Source: Hyperoodon ampullatus
Taxonomy: Eukaryota; Chordata; Mammalia; Artiodactyla; Ziphiidae
NCBI GenBank assembly: GCA_949752795.1
Contig: OX457058.1
Location: forward strand, 36,706,587-36,770,586
Length of the DNA: 64,000 bases
Direction of reading: 5' to 3'
Shown here: piece by piece, positions 34,801 to 56,241 of the stretch
Layout: every line of letters begins with the position of its first letter
Numbering within the stretch: the first letter of the stretch is position 1
The notes under the pieces: generated by a model
Told to the model about the DNA's origin: nothing
The model's database searches: none
The model's input: the letters and a program-made list of their open reading frames with translations, nothing else
Position numbers and translations under genes: made by a program

Positions 34801-37345
34801 TCTGTGCCTTGGTGGAGAAGTGGGAGGTATGGTCACACCGTGAAACAAAAGAGATGCCTCGGAACACGTTCTCAGAAGAGCCGTGGATACCGTAGTCACC
34901 TTGACCTGTCTTCCAGTGCCGTAGGCACCTTGACTCTGCCGTGAGCTCTTCCTATCCTTCAAAGGAAGAGCTTGTGCAAGAGTCATCTGTCCCTCAGGAA
35001 GCAGCAAACTGATGCTAGAATAACTAGGAGGAATTTGATCCAAGAAATCTGCTTTATGTCAATTCTTGATTCTCACAAAGTGAGAATTCACATTGGGAAT
35101 TTTATCCTTGTTTATTAAGTACTCTCAAGCCTTTAGCCACTCCTAGAGAAAACAGAGTCATACACTTTCATACCTAGAAGAAACAGTAGAGATCATCTAA
35201 CCCTAGATCCCTCTACAACAGGGGTCCTTCACATTTCAGTGCCACGGATCCCTCCGTAGTCTAGAGAAGCCTATGGCTCCCTTCTCAAACAAGGGTTTTA
35301 AATCTATAAAAATAAAATATACTTGATTACAAAGGAAGCCAATTAATTATATGGAAATAGTTACTGAAGTAGTTTTAAATGTGTGATGTAGTAGCAAATT
35401 TGCTTCTCTATTAACACATTAAATTATAGGATCTGCTAGTACAATTGATTTTGAAATGGTGATGAATGTAATTGCTGTTTTGGATGCCTGCCACAATTTT
35501 CATGGCATGTGAAAACAGCTGTGATTTCTATTGCTAACAAAATCACAGGTATTGCTACTACTAATATATGTTGTGGCCTGCATTTTTACAATTGAAGGCA
35601 ATACTCAATTGCCGTTAGAGCTTAGTGACAATGAGGATGTAATCCTTTTCCCATGCAAGTCCGTGGTTCCCTTGGAGAACCATGGGGCTCAGGTTAGGAA
35701 CCCCTACTCTGCAGCATCCTGGTGGCAGCTCGAACATCTTGAGTGACAGCGCACTCAGTATCTCCAAGGTGTCCAGTTCCTAGTTCAGTCTCCTATAATC
35801 ATTATGAACTTTAGGGTCAGGTAAATCTAGAAGCAGTCCCAGCTTTGTTGGCATGTTAGTTATGTGACCATAGCTATTTAACCCTGTGGACATTGCTGTC
35901 TTCAATGCAAGAATGGGAACAAGATGACAATTACATTAGAAAACATGCAAATGTCTCAGAGCACAAAGAGTACATAGGTGATTTAGCAATATTTTCTTCC
36001 CTTTGGTTTCAGTGAGTTGAAATGCACCTTTTTGAAGTTTCCGCCTAATTTTGCCCTAGCTCTACTCAATGCCAGCACTTGATATTCTGGGCTGGACAGT
36101 TCTCTGTTGTGGGAGCTGTCCTGTGCATTGTAGGATGCTTAGCTGCGTCCCTTGTCTCTATCCACTAGAGTATGGATAAATACTGTTAGGACAACGAAAA
36201 ATGCCCCCAGACATTGCCAGAGGTCCTCTGGGGAGGGGACAGCGGAGGGAGCCAAAATCACCCTGGGTTGTAAACCACTGAACTATGGGGTTCAAGGCCC
36301 CAGAGTTGGAGCCAAGCCAGCTTTCATCTCCAGCCTGGCAGAGGGGCAGCTCCTCCATTCTCTGTTCCTGGCGCTGTCCCCATCCCACACCACCTTCCCT
36401 GGTACTTCGTTGCTATGTGAAGAAGGCAGTGTGACGTGGTAGAATGGGGGCTCTGGTGACAGCATGCTGGGCTCATAAGCTAGCTACTTAGTACTGTGTG
36501 ACCTTAGAAATGTCATTTAACCTCTCCAAGCGTCATCTTCCTCATCCATAAAATGGGAACAGTAGTGCCCCTCTCCTCTTAAATGAGACCAGTTGTGTCA
36601 CATGCTGAGCATGATGCCTAATGCATAGAAAGCACTTAGTAAACAGGAGCTGTTGCCAGTCTGTGAGCTTTCTGGCAGCACCAGTGGCTGACTTAACTTT
36701 GTGTCCCCCACCATGCCTAGCATATAATATGTACATTTTGAAAGAAGGGAGGGGCATTCCCTACAGAAGGTTCATCCCCAGCCCCATGGGGAACTAAGAT
36801 CCCACATGCCGCGCAGTGTGGCCAACAACAAAAAAAAGAACCACCAGCCTCTGGAGACCTCAGATGTAAGGGCCACGTGCTCGGGCTGGCTGAGTCTGAA
36901 GGCAGACAGTGTCCCCTCCAGGGCCACTGGTCTCAAAGGCCTGAAACATGAAGACTAACTAGAGAATCTCAGAGGAAGCAGTACTTAGCCCTGGGGGGTG
37001 GGACTTAAGAAGTGAGGTCTTGGGCAGAGCTGGAGGTGGGGGAGTAAAAACACTGTCCAGCCCAGGGCCAGGCATGGTACTTGGACTTTAATTCTATGAT
37101 CTCCTTTGACTGTCATGACCACTCTGTGAGGTTGAGGCTGTTATTCTGAGAAAACCACTACCCTGACCCCTCCCAGGCCCTTCAGGGAGAAAGGCACTGG
37201 GGGGCCTGCCCCTGCCTACCTCTGTGGATGCCTAGCACTTAGGAATGGCAGGATGCCCCTATCATCTGTCCCCCTGCGCAGGCCAGTTCCTCTGTGTGTT
37301 CCTCTTCAGTACAGGAGGGTGCTGGTGCAAATGCTTCAGAAGTGA
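19725..37345 (+). CDS. NMB: NMB, neuromedin B precursor, three exons with a 16.6 kb intron 2
   Basis: Exons: 19725-19881 (ATG at 19725), 20512-20684 and 37310-37345 (TGA at 37343-37345). They total 366 nt, or 121 codons plus stop, the same length as human preproneuromedin B. The product starts with a Leu/Ala-rich signal peptide (about residues 1-24). The propeptide contains the bombesin-like GNLWATGHFM followed by GKK, the Gly amide donor and dibasic cleavage site that give C-terminally amidated neuromedin B. The exon 1/2 junction falls inside this decapeptide. The last exon encodes YRRVLVQMLQK. Neuromedin B is a secreted peptide acting on the Gq-coupled NMBR receptor in smooth muscle contraction, feeding and other responses. 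The oddity is intron 2, 16,625 bp here, which contains an ADAMTSL3 pseudogene tail and a kinase gene; the human gene is only a few kb in all. Splice sites are intact, so NMB looks functional. Confidence 0.95.
20685..21434 (+). other. Start of NMB intron 2, left junction zone of the ADAMTSL3 insert
   Basis: Unique-looking intronic sequence between the NMB exon 2 donor (GTGAGC at 20685) and the first ADAMTSL3-derived acceptor. No exon or recognisable SINE is seen. The breakpoint between authentic NMB intron and inserted ADAMTSL3 intron must lie here, but it leaves no visible mark. Confidence 0.5.
21740..21850 (+). repeat. Short tRNA-type SINE
   Basis: Head GGAGACTGCCCTGGCGGTCC and A-rich tail, lying just after ADAMTSL3 pseudo-exon 1. 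Confidence 0.8.
22367..22372 (-). promoter_or_regulatory. Poly(A) signal for the kinase gene
   Basis: AATAAA on the minus strand, about 315 bp after the kinase stop codon. Together with the upstream TATA box it gives the kinase a complete transcription unit. Confidence 0.5.
22685..24115 (-). CDS. Intronless Ser/Thr protein kinase, sperm motility kinase (SMOK)/MARK-like, antisense in NMB intron 2
   Basis: Single uninterrupted 476-codon reading frame. Kinase domain, residues about 19-270: glycine loop GEGSFAKV (26-33), VAVK Lys48, HRDLKLPN (139-146), DFG (159-161), and a T-loop LDTICGTLPYAAPELL with Thr174 where AMPK/MARK kinases are activated by LKB1-type kinases; then Asp198 and Arg258. All catalytic residues are present. 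Residues about 285-305 (EDPEVTMVRTLGLTCEQIQD) resemble the UBA-like segment that follows the kinase domain in SMOK and MARK proteins. The remaining tail is Ser/Pro-rich and ends in a basic, Cys-rich segment (HLCCKLRCHHK); no KA1 domain is seen. SMOKs are intronless, testis-expressed kinases known best from the mouse t-complex. Start chosen at the first of two Met codons, in a GCCACC-ATG context. It lies between ADAMTSL3 pseudo-exons 1 and 2, on the opposite strand. Exact orthology is uncertain. Confidence 0.85.
   Translation of the reverse strand: MMEGRTANSADKEAHIDEYEILHTIGEGSFAKVKLARHILTGTQVAVKIIKKGWQSFSTSQAVYREVCCMKALNHPNIVKLLGVIDTEETMFLVMEYLSGGDMFSYLVNHGRMTEAEARRPFQQLVSALQHCHQRGIVHRDLKLPNLLLDANMNIKLTDFGLSHKCDESGKLDTICGTLPYAAPELLRGQSYSGPALDVWSLGVVLYSMVTGCRPFVGEDVREMREQILRGQYPIPPYLSLEIRALLQKMIALNPSDRGTLSELMRHPWVNMGQKESLQPPCEEDPEVTMVRTLGLTCEQIQDPVTGSVSSMKPMVGSSIITVRPFSSGDLSGSELEASLSPELSTLKARWLYQGENGQLQEDQQAGQKTSEPACPPPSLESRTATPSPAHQCGPGTSPSTSSRIGAPEGTSCPPGVSNTGRSSHAGQPESMSSSTPSGHIQKKQGVARRICNFISRHLCCKLRCHHKVKPPEPHG
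24116..24397 (-). other. Purine-rich 5' leader of the kinase
   Basis: On the plus strand about 24165-24310 is almost pure A/G/T-poor purine sequence (AAGAGAAA-type runs), so the minus-strand leader would be pyrimidine-rich, close to the kinase start. It may be a decayed A-rich repeat. No other gene is visible. Confidence 0.4.
24398..24452 (-). promoter_or_regulatory. Candidate kinase promoter: TATA box and CRE-like site
   Basis: Read on the minus strand, TATAAAAG lies at 24401-24408, about 290 bp before the kinase ATG. A TGACCTCA motif (CRE-like, one change from TGACGTCA) lies at 24443-24450, about 40 bp further upstream. A TATA box with a nearby CRE variant is common in post-meiotic testis genes driven by CREM-type factors. 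Promoter use is inferred from motif spacing only. Confidence 0.5.
24640..26240 (+). mobile_element. Old L1 fragment (ORF2 end and 3' UTR)
   Basis: Sense L1-type sequence: the ORF2 C-terminal region (encoding remnants of NPFQNPSFFAEIDKLILKFIWK near 24709) and then the classic 3' region with 'atgaatgtttatagcagcattattta' style sequence and a final block near 26130-26230. Many stops, no open ORF. It occupies most of the space between the kinase promoter and ADAMTSL3 pseudo-exon 2. Confidence 0.75.
27149..27350 (-). repeat. CHR-type SINE, antisense
   Basis: Full copy between ADAMTSL3 pseudo-exons 2 and 3; head at the right end (CACCAGGGAAGCCC), poly(T) at the left. Confidence 0.9.
28793..30790 (+). 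other. ADAMTSL3-derived 3' UTR with two poly(A) signals
   Basis: About 2 kb of non-coding sequence after the pseudogene stop, AT-rich towards the end, with AATAAA at 30568-30573 and 30771-30776. It appears to be the original ADAMTSL3 3' UTR carried with the duplication. Being on the NMB sense strand within NMB intron 2, these signals could in principle end NMB pre-mRNAs early. It includes a degenerate TTAGGG-like patch at 29773-29955. Confidence 0.6.
31236..31442. mobile_element. Tigger-type DNA transposon relic (non-autonomous)
   Basis: Starts GGGTTTGAACTGCTGGTGTC with CCACTTATACACAGATTT, includes GGTTGGTTGAATATGTGGAT and ends GGTGGCGCCCCAAC...CAAGGGTCAA, the pattern of pogo/Tigger short elements. 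Confidence 0.65.
31668..31820. repeat. Polypyrimidine tract, TTCC/CCCT-rich
   Basis: About 150 bp of nearly pure C/T (purine-rich on the other strand), with CTTCC, TTTC and CCCT units and only a few purines. Confidence 0.95.
32705..32785. repeat. AT-rich region with a perfect palindrome
   Basis: Arms 32724-32750 and 32753-32779 (27 bp each) are exact reverse complements around a 2 bp spacer. The sequence is built of ATATCTAGATATAG-type units, probably from a decayed TA/GATA microsatellite. Confidence 0.9.
32882..32923. repeat. TG/CA alternating microsatellite
   Basis: A 28 bp strictly alternating purine-pyrimidine run (32882-32909) with CACGTGCGTG in the middle, followed by (CA)n. Confidence 0.9.
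33090..33515 (+). mobile_element. L1 3' end, sense, with poly(A)
   Basis: Cetartiodactyl L1 3' UTR: GGAATCTAAAAAGAAAAAAG, GTGAAGCAGCCGCATAGCAC, AGCAGAAACTAACACAACAT, ending in an A tract near 33500. Confidence 0.8.
34660..34745 (-). repeat. MIR fragment
   Basis: Short antisense MIR core: AGTAGCACTTACTGAGCAC and CATTTTACTGAGGAGGAAGC. Confidence 0.45.
35219..35716. mobile_element. hAT-type (Charlie/MER-like) DNA transposon relic
   Basis: About 500 bp with terminal sequences CAGGGGTCCTTCACATTTC at the left and GGTTAGGAACCCCTACTCTG at the right, whose reverse complement (CAGAGTAGGGGTTCCTAACC) is similar to the left end. Internal AT-rich sequence has no long ORF. Subfamily not assigned. Confidence 0.55.
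36056..36295. mobile_element. Short hAT/MER-type DNA transposon relic
   Basis: Contains GGGAGCTGTCCTGTGCATTG, AATGCCCCCAGACATTGCCA and the AAAATCACCCTGGGTTGTAA terminus near AAACCACTGAA, a common mammalian hAT-type pattern. Exact name uncertain. Confidence 0.55.
36430..36660 (+). repeat. MIR
   Basis: Sense MIR: ACTGTGTGACCTTAGAAATG, CATCTTCCTCATCCATAAAA and AGAAAGCACTTAGTAAACAG. Confidence 0.7.
36764..36838 (+). repeat. Partial SINE
   Basis: Only the GGGGAACTAAGATCCCACATG part and the A-rich tail of a tRNA-type SINE are clear; the head is degraded or missing. Confidence 0.5.
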
Positions 37346-37580
37346 TGCCATTAATCAGGAAGACAAGATGACATGGCTTAGATTGTGCCCACCCAGGGAA
37401 GGTGCTGAATGGGATCCTGGCGGCCCCATCTGGATGTAAATCATGGACTCACATCTCTGTTACTCCGTTACTGTGATTTCTGGTTGGGTTGCCAGGAATA
37501 TCGCCAGTGCAGATGCAGATGATGTCCCTGCTGTATTTCTTGCTTCCCTGTTGAAGTTGTGAATAAAACCCTGCTCTTTA
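37346..37580 (+). other. NMB: NMB 3' UTR and poly(A) signal
   Basis: Short 3' UTR after the NMB stop, ending at AATAAA at 37561-37566. Its position about 220 bp past the stop, in the same block as exon 3, supports 37310 onward as the true terminal exon of NMB. Confidence 0.75.
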
Positions 37581-38485
37581 CACAGACTGTCTGGTCCTCT
37601 CTTTCTACCCATGTTGGAGGGGATGGGAGGGAAAGGAGACTGAAAGACCCAGAGTTCAGTGAGATGGGTCTGGCCCCAAAGAGCCCAGGACACTCCGTGG
37701 CACCAGTCTGGCACTGACCCTGGACTCCTACTCATTCACTCATTCAGGAAGCAGGTACTCAACGCCCGCTGTATGCCAGGTCCTCTGCCAGGCGCTTTTC
37801 TACTCTCGCTTCTGCCACCTACCGGCAGAGGCAAGTCTCTCCTGTTTCCCACCTGTAAAAGCTCCCACCTACACTACATGGTAGGGCTTTGCTTACCTGA
37901 TTTCATCCTCACGCCAAGCTTTGAGGGGAGTGCCCAGCACATACCAAGGAGAGAGCTGAGCTGGGATCCAGACCCGAGGTCCCCTTACTCTTTTCTCTAT
38001 CCTTGTGGGATTGCCAGTTAGCAAATAAAAATACAGGACACCCAGTTATATTCGAATTTCAGATAAACAGTGAATAATATTTTCGTATAAGATATCCTAA
38101 ATATTGCATGGACATACTTAAACGAAAAAAATTATTCGTTGTTTACCTAAAATTGGAATTTAACCGGGCGTCCTGTATTTTATCTGGCCTTTTCCTCTGA
38201 TCTGCAAATACCCGGTCATAAAACGAGCGTGTATTTGGTCCCTCAGGCCCCGCCCGGAACTGACATCCTGGGAATCCCTGAATTTGCGTCTTGTTTCCTG
38301 GAGAGTTTATCCGGAGAATCCCGGACACAGCTAGCTAAGGGTACTGCAAGTCCGCGGCGGCGCTAGGGCACCTCTAAGGCCCCGCCCCCGGGTCAGACCA
38401 GGCCGCGCCCCACTCCTCGCGAGAGGACCGCCCTTGCCCAGGAAGGTTCAGAGGCGGAAGTGGGGTACCGGAAGCGACAGTTGCC

Positions 38486-50212
<11,727 letters not shown>

Positions 50213-50429
50213 CTCCAGCATCTTTCTGCCCAGGCCCTAGGAAGCTGCTGTGTAGCAAGGATATTGATTCTGGATTCAAGTGACCACAGCCCTGTTACCA
50301 GCTGAGTGGCCGTGGGCAAGTTAACCAGCCTCTAGTCCCAGTTTCTTTATTTGTAGAATGAGACTGGCAATAACTACCTGGCAGGACTGTTGGGAAACTT
50401 AGAAGTAAAATATTTTAAAATAACTGGTA

Positions 50430-50639
50430 AGGGGCTTCCCTGGTGGCGCAGTGGTTGAGAGTCCGCCTGCCGATGCAGGGGATACGGGTTCGTGCCCCGG
50501 TCTGGGAAGATCCCACATGCCGCGGAGCGGCTAGGCCCGTGAGCCATGGCCGCTGAGCCTGCGCGTCCGGAGCCTGTGCTCCTCAATGGGAGAGGCCACA
50601 ACAGTGAGAGGCCCGCATACTGCAAAAAAAAAAAAAAAA
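50430..50639 (+). repeat. CHR-type SINE, first of two at one site
   Basis: Full CHR copy between the first and second AAAATAACTGGTA repeats (50417-50429 and 50640-50652). Confidence 0.92.
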
Positions 50640-50652
50640 AAAATAACTGGTA

Positions 50653-50840
50653 AGCGGACTTCCCTGGTGGCACAGTGGTTAAGACTCCGTGCTCCCAATG
50701 CAGGGGGCCCGGGTTCGATCCCTGGTCAGGGAACTAGATCCCACATGCATGCTGCAACTAAGAGTTCGTGTGCCACAACTAAGGAGCCCACCTGCCACAA
50801 CTAAGACCCAGCACAACCAAAAAAAAAAAAAAAAAAAAAA
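50653..50840 (+). repeat. Second SINE at the same site
   Basis: Different SINE subtype (head GGACTTCCCTGGTGGCACAG) between the second and third AAAATAACTGGTA repeats (third at 50841-50853), with a long A tail. Confidence 0.92.
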
Positions 50841-52009
50841 AAAATAACTGGTAGGATGCATGGCACAATAAATATTTGGTAGCTACTCTTAGATCTGGGA
50901 GCCCCATTTCCCCCAAGTGTAAAATGGCAGCGTTTTACCCCTGTCTGCATTCACAATATCATGGAATCTGAAGAGCCAACGAATGTAAACAGGTTTTGTG
51001 AACTTTTTTACAGAAGTGAAAATGTATAGTGACAGATAATCATGAAAAAAGTCAACCCCAGTAGCAATGAAGGAAATAGCAATTAAAATAAGATTATGCC
51101 ATTTTTATCTACTAAGTTGCCAAATTTTACAAGAGGTTACATGGTACACAATTCAGAAGGTACTGAGGAGCAGCTTGGTTCTTTATCCCAGTTGTATGAT
51201 GTACCATTGTTCAGTTGAACCATAATTTATATATCCAGGCTTCTGTTATGTGGCAATTAAAATTTTCTAATCCTTTGAAATTACAAGTAGTGTGTACAAC
51301 TTTTGTATCCATAAACAGTATGTCTGTAGAATACATTTCTAAGAATAAAACTGCTAAGGCAGAGGATGTGAGCATTTTTCAATTTTATAAATACCGTCAA
51401 AGTGCCCTCCATAGAGATTGTGCCACTTTATGACTGCAACGATGATGATGGGTCTGATTCTCTTACCTCACCACCACTCTCCTTAGTGGCTTTTTGACTT
51501 TGCCAGTCTGATAAATGAAAAATCATTATTTGTACTTTTAGTCTGCATTATTATTTAGTCTGCATTATTTAGTCTACACTATTTGTACTTTTTCTCTTAT
51601 GTGTGAAGTTGAGACTCTTCACATATTTAAAAGTTTGGGGGCAGCTGTTTTTAAAGGTGGTAACAGCCAGGGTGGGGAGCTAGGCATTCTCATCAGTACC
51701 ACCTGCAGCTGGCGTTCAGGCAGAGACTGGCCACCCTCCTCTCAGGCGGTCCTCACTGGAACACGGCCTTCACCAGGGTGATGCTTTCCAACCCCTGCCC
51801 CCCAGGGGAGTAGGCCCAAAGGACATTTCTTTTTGGTGGCCCGTAGCAAATATGAAAGTGTACCTGCATGTGATTCCTCACTGTCACATTTGTTAAAGGA
51901 TTTTCAGCAATTTTCTTGTTGAAATTATTTGATTACTAGTCACAGTTTGGGCTCTGGTTTTTTAAAAAAATAGCTTTATTAAAAAAAATAATTTAAAAAA
52001 ATTTTTTTT

Positions 52010-52260
52010 TAATAAAAAATAGCTTTATTGAGATATAATTCACATACCATACAATTCACCCATTTAAAATGTACAATTTAATGGGTTTTGGCATACTACT
52101 TGATTAGTTTTTAAAGATTATGGTAAGATATATCTAACAATTTGCCATTTCCCCCATTTTTAAGTGTACAACTCAGTGGCATTAATTACATTCACAATGT
52201 TGCATGACCAGCACCACTATTTATTTCCAAAACTTTTCATCACCCCAAACAAACTGACTG
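52010..52260 (-). mobile_element. L1 3'-UTR fragment, antisense
   Basis: AGCTTTATTGAGATATAATTC, CATACAATTCACCCATTTAAA and TGTTGCATGACCAGCACCAC, typical antisense L1M 3' end. Confidence 0.65.
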
Positions 52261-52294
52261 TTGTGGGCTCTGGTTTTTTGGCTTTCAGTTGGGC

Positions 52295-52680
52295 CTACTT
52301 GGTGTATTCTTCAGCTCGGCTCCTATACCAAAATGCCACAGACTGGGGTCTTAAACAACAGAGATTTACTTCTCACAGTTCTGGAGGCTGGGAAGTCCAA
52401 TATCAAGGTGCTGGCTAGGTGGGTATCATCCTGAGGCCTCTTCTCTTGGCTTGTAGGTGGCCATCATCTTGCTGTGTGCTCACATGACCTCTTCTCTGTG
52501 CTCATGCAGAGAAAGCTCTGGTCTCTGTTCCTCTTCTTATGACACCAGTCCTTTCAGATTAGAGCCTCACCCTTATGAATCACTTAACCTTAATTACCTC
52601 TTAAAAGCTCTATCTCCAAATACAGTTACATTGGGGGTTATGGGGGTGGGAGGGGGTATAATTTAGCCCATAGCATTTAG
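52295..52680. repeat. Old interspersed repeat (LTR- or LINE-like)
   Basis: Contains AATGCCACAGACTGGGGTCT, CTCACAGTTCTGGAGGCTGG and ATCTCCAAATACAGTTACAT, a common mammalian repeat pattern that I cannot name with certainty. Confidence 0.45.
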
Positions 52681-53124
52681 GAATTATTTTGAAGTAAGAA
52701 AAACCTAATAAATTTTCCAATGAAATGATTTTTTTAAATTAATTTAATAAATGTAATGAATTGTGGAGAGATGTAATTAAACAATTTCAGACTCAAGATG
52801 TGATCCTTCTTACCATGGTCTGGAGTCTTCTTTCTAATCCTTTTCTTCCCCTCCATCGCCCCATGAGAACTGATTCTGTAGATTCATTTCCAGAAAAAGG
52901 TAATTTCTTCTTTGCTGTGCACCATTTTGGCTTAAGCTTCACAGGAACGCTCTGCTTTCAGATAGAAGAGGAAACCTATATGACAAATCAGGTTTGTTTT
53001 TTTTTTCAAGAGAGTTGGATTACCAGCATAGCACTAGCTAAACTATATTATTTCACCAAGTAAAAGAGATGAATAATTTAGGAAATAGTAGAATTGATAC
53101 ATGAATTGAAAAACTGCTTTTCTA

Positions 53125-53407
53125 GGGACTTCACTGGTGGCGCAGTGGTTAAGAATCCACCTGCCGATGCAGGGGATGTGGGTTCGAGCCCTAGTCCGGG
53201 AAGATCCCACATGCTGTTGGAGCAACTAAGCCCTTGAGCCACAACTACTGAAGCCCGCGTTCTAGAGCCCGTGCTCCGCAACAAGAGAAGCCACCGCAAT
53301 GAGAAGCCCACAAGCAGCAACGAAGAGTAGCCCCCACTCGCCACAACTAGAGAAAGCCCACGCGCAGCAACGAAGACCCAACACAGCCAAATTAAAAAAA
53401 AAAAAAA
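53125..53407 (+). repeat. Long SINE copy
   Basis: GGGACTTCACTGGTGGCGCA head to an A-rich tail; flanks AAACTGCTTTTCT and AAGCTACTTTTCT look like a diverged target duplication. Confidence 0.9.
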
Positions 53408-54639
53408 CTTAATAAAAGAAGAAAAGCTACTTTTCTGAAAAATACTGATACATCAGTCAGTCATGGTCCAGCCAGGAAGACTGAATCCACACCAGATAAT
53501 TCAGTGGAGAGAATTTCATTCTGTGGTATCTGAAAGAGGATGCAAGGGAAGGTGAGGCCCTAAAGGAGGTGGTGGGTGTGTTGCCCAGAGGCCAGGAATG
53601 GGGCCTCCCAGTGGGAACTGAGCACAGTGATCTTGCCTGGCTGTGGCTGGGGCCGTGGCAGGATCTGAGACTGCAAACAGCTAGACTGCAGGAAGTACAG
53701 AGAAAGAAGTCCCTAGGCTTCTCTCCTTCCACCCTCCAACATCCTGCCTGTGCCATGGACCAAACCTGGCAGGAGCTTGTCAGCAAGGGAGCCTGGGAAA
53801 TGCAGCAAGCAGGGTACGGGACCGGGATGGATCTGAGGACCAACAGGCAAATGACTGGCACCACAGCCAAACCTCCTCAAGCAAGAAAAAGGAATAAAAT
53901 GAATAAAGAAAATAGAACAAGGATATCACAACAGATCTAGAGAACAAGAATTATAAGAGAATATAGTGTGCACAATATTAATTTGAAAATCTCAAGATAA
54001 ACAGTTAATTTTCTTGAAAATATACATTGATTTTTATAAATTTCTTTTTTTAGTAGAAAATCTGAATTATCCAATAAGAAAGAAAAAACTATTCAAGGAA
54101 TAATACCAAAAAGAATATTGGTGGGGGGACAATTTTGTAAATAATTTTTTTTAAACTTTTAAAGAACAGAAAATTCCCATGCTATAGAGACTATTTCACA
54201 TAAAAAATCTAAAAACTCATTTTATGAAGGTACTGTAATCCTAATAACAAAACTTGGCCAAGAAACTGTGCTCAAACACAACACCACACTCTCTCAAGCT
54301 CAGGTTTTCACGCTAGACAGTGGCCTCAACACTATACTCCACAACAGTCCTTTTATAACTAACATTTTTTTTCCAATGGGGAGAAATGTACTCATTTTAA
54401 TGGATTCCAAAATATAGTATAATTTTAAATAAAATAGCCTAACAGGCATAGGTTATTAGAAACAGACACAAGCTACAAAAAGACTAAAAAGAAAGGATAC
54501 ACAAATAGCTTTTAATGTATTGGAAATAAATAGCTTCATTCTCAGTTGTTTTTTTTTATGATTACAAACCAGGAACATTTATATTGTTTATTCCCCATAG
54601 ACAAACTCTATTAAGATTTTGGTGAAAACACTTATTTTT

Positions 54640-55340
54640 TTAACATCTTTATTGGAGTATAATTGCTTCACAATGGTGTGTTAGTTTCTGTTTTATTCAC
54701 AAAATGAATCAGCTATACACATATATATATATATATATATATATCCCCATATCTCCTCCCTCTTGCTTCTCCCTCCCTCCTACCCTCCCTATCCCACCCC
54801 TCTAGGTGGTCACAAATCACCGAGCTGTGCTATGTGGCTGCTTCCCACTAGCTATCGGTTTTACATTTGGTAGTGTATATATGTCTATGCCACTCTCTCA
54901 CTTCGTCCCAGCTTATCCTTCCCCCTCCCCGTGTCCTCAAGTCCATTCTCTAGTACATCTGCATCTTTATTCCTGTCCTGCCCCTAGGTTCTTCATGACC
55001 CTTTTTTTTTTTTTTTAGATTCCATAAATATGTGTTAGGCTATGGTATTTGTTTTTCTCTTTCTGACTTACTTCAATCTGTATGACAGACTCTAGGTCCA
55101 TCCACCTCACTACAAATAACTCAATTTCGTTTCTTTCTATAACTGAATAATATTCCATTGTATATATGTGCCACATCTTCTTTATCCATTCATCCCGTCG
55201 ATGGACATTTAGATTGCTTCCATGTCCTGGCTATTGTAAATAGAGCTGCAATGAACATTGTGGTACATGACTCTTTTTGAATTATGGTTTTCTCAGGGTA
55301 TACGCCCAGTAGTGGGATTGCTGGGTCGTATGGTATATAA
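54640..55340 (-). mobile_element. L1 3' UTR and ORF2 end, antisense
   Basis: Starts TTAACATCTTTATTGGAGTA and continues with (AT)n at 54718-54744, then CACTCTCTCACTTCGTCCCA and the antisense ORF2 end, closely similar to bases 1-440 of the window. Same young cetartiodactyl L1 type. Confidence 0.85.
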
Positions 55341-55759
55341 CCAATATTTTAAACACCGCTTTACTATCCTGAAATAAAAATTTACAGGGAATATTGATTG
55401 TTTACAAACCTAATATCAAAATCACTATAAAATATAAGGGAATAAAATACAAAAGATTCTGTATTTCAATCTAAATGCTCATTCTTTCACATAATGAGGT
55501 AATCAGATGCTTGCATGTATGTAGTAAAATCATCAAGAGCAGGACAGCCATGATTATACACCCAGACTGGTGTGCTGCATTTGTGACTAACACCCAAGAG
55601 TCAAGGACATGATTTTTCTGAATTGGTGAACAACTCTTTGGAAAGTTCTAAACAAAAGAAAGTACCGTTTTCTCCAGTTTTACGCAGTAGTTGAGTTTCT
55701 GGGAAATTCAGGTGTATTAAAGCTGTGCAAAACTTTCCTTGTGTATTTGTAAAAAGTTA

Positions 55760-55990
55760 GGTTCAGAAAAATGGTACAGATGAACTGGTTTGCAGGACAG
55801 AAATTGAGACACAGATGTAGAGGACAAATGTATGGACATCAAGTGGGGAAGGCGGCAGGGGGTGGGGGTGGGATGAATTGGGCAATTGGGATTGACATGT
55901 ATACACTGATGTGTATAAAATTGATGACCTATAAGAACCTGCTGTATAAAAATAAAATAAAATAAAATTTTTAAAAAGAGAGAAAAAAAG
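55760..55990 (+). mobile_element. L1 3' end, sense
   Basis: Ends with TGATGACCTATAAGAACCTG, CTGTATAAAAATAAAATAAA and an A-rich tail; G-rich GGGGGTGGGGGTGGG tract just before. Confidence 0.65.
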
Positions 55991-56033
55991 TTAGGTTCTA
56001 GGCACACATAATTGTAAAAAGGTTTTCCCCTAC

Positions 56034-56180
56034 ATCAGTGGTTCTCAAACTGTAATATGCATAAGAATCACCTAGGGGACTGGTTAAAACACAAACTGCT
56101 GGGCTCCATTCCCAGAGTTTCTGATCAGTAGGAGTGTTACCCAGGGTGTTGTGAGAGAAGCAGACCAATAGGAGTTATTT

Positions 56181-56241
<61 letters not shown>

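Larger units (their letters stand above)
30791..37309. other. Distal NMB intron 2
   Basis: Sequence after the ADAMTSL3-derived 3' UTR and before NMB exon 3. It holds a Tigger relic, a pyrimidine tract, an AT palindrome, an L1 3' end, hAT relics and MIRs (listed separately), and an unclassified interspersed-looking stretch at about 34136-34600. The right breakpoint of the insert lies somewhere here. No gene is seen. Confidence 0.55.
50213..50875 (+). other. WDR73: WDR73 3' UTR and downstream, with candidate poly(A) signal
   Basis: After the stop come a MIR-like stretch (about 50240-50416) and two SINEs inserted at one site, followed by AATAAA at 50867-50872. If that signal is used, the SINEs form part of the WDR73 3' UTR. 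No earlier canonical AATAAA was noticed. Confidence 0.45.
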
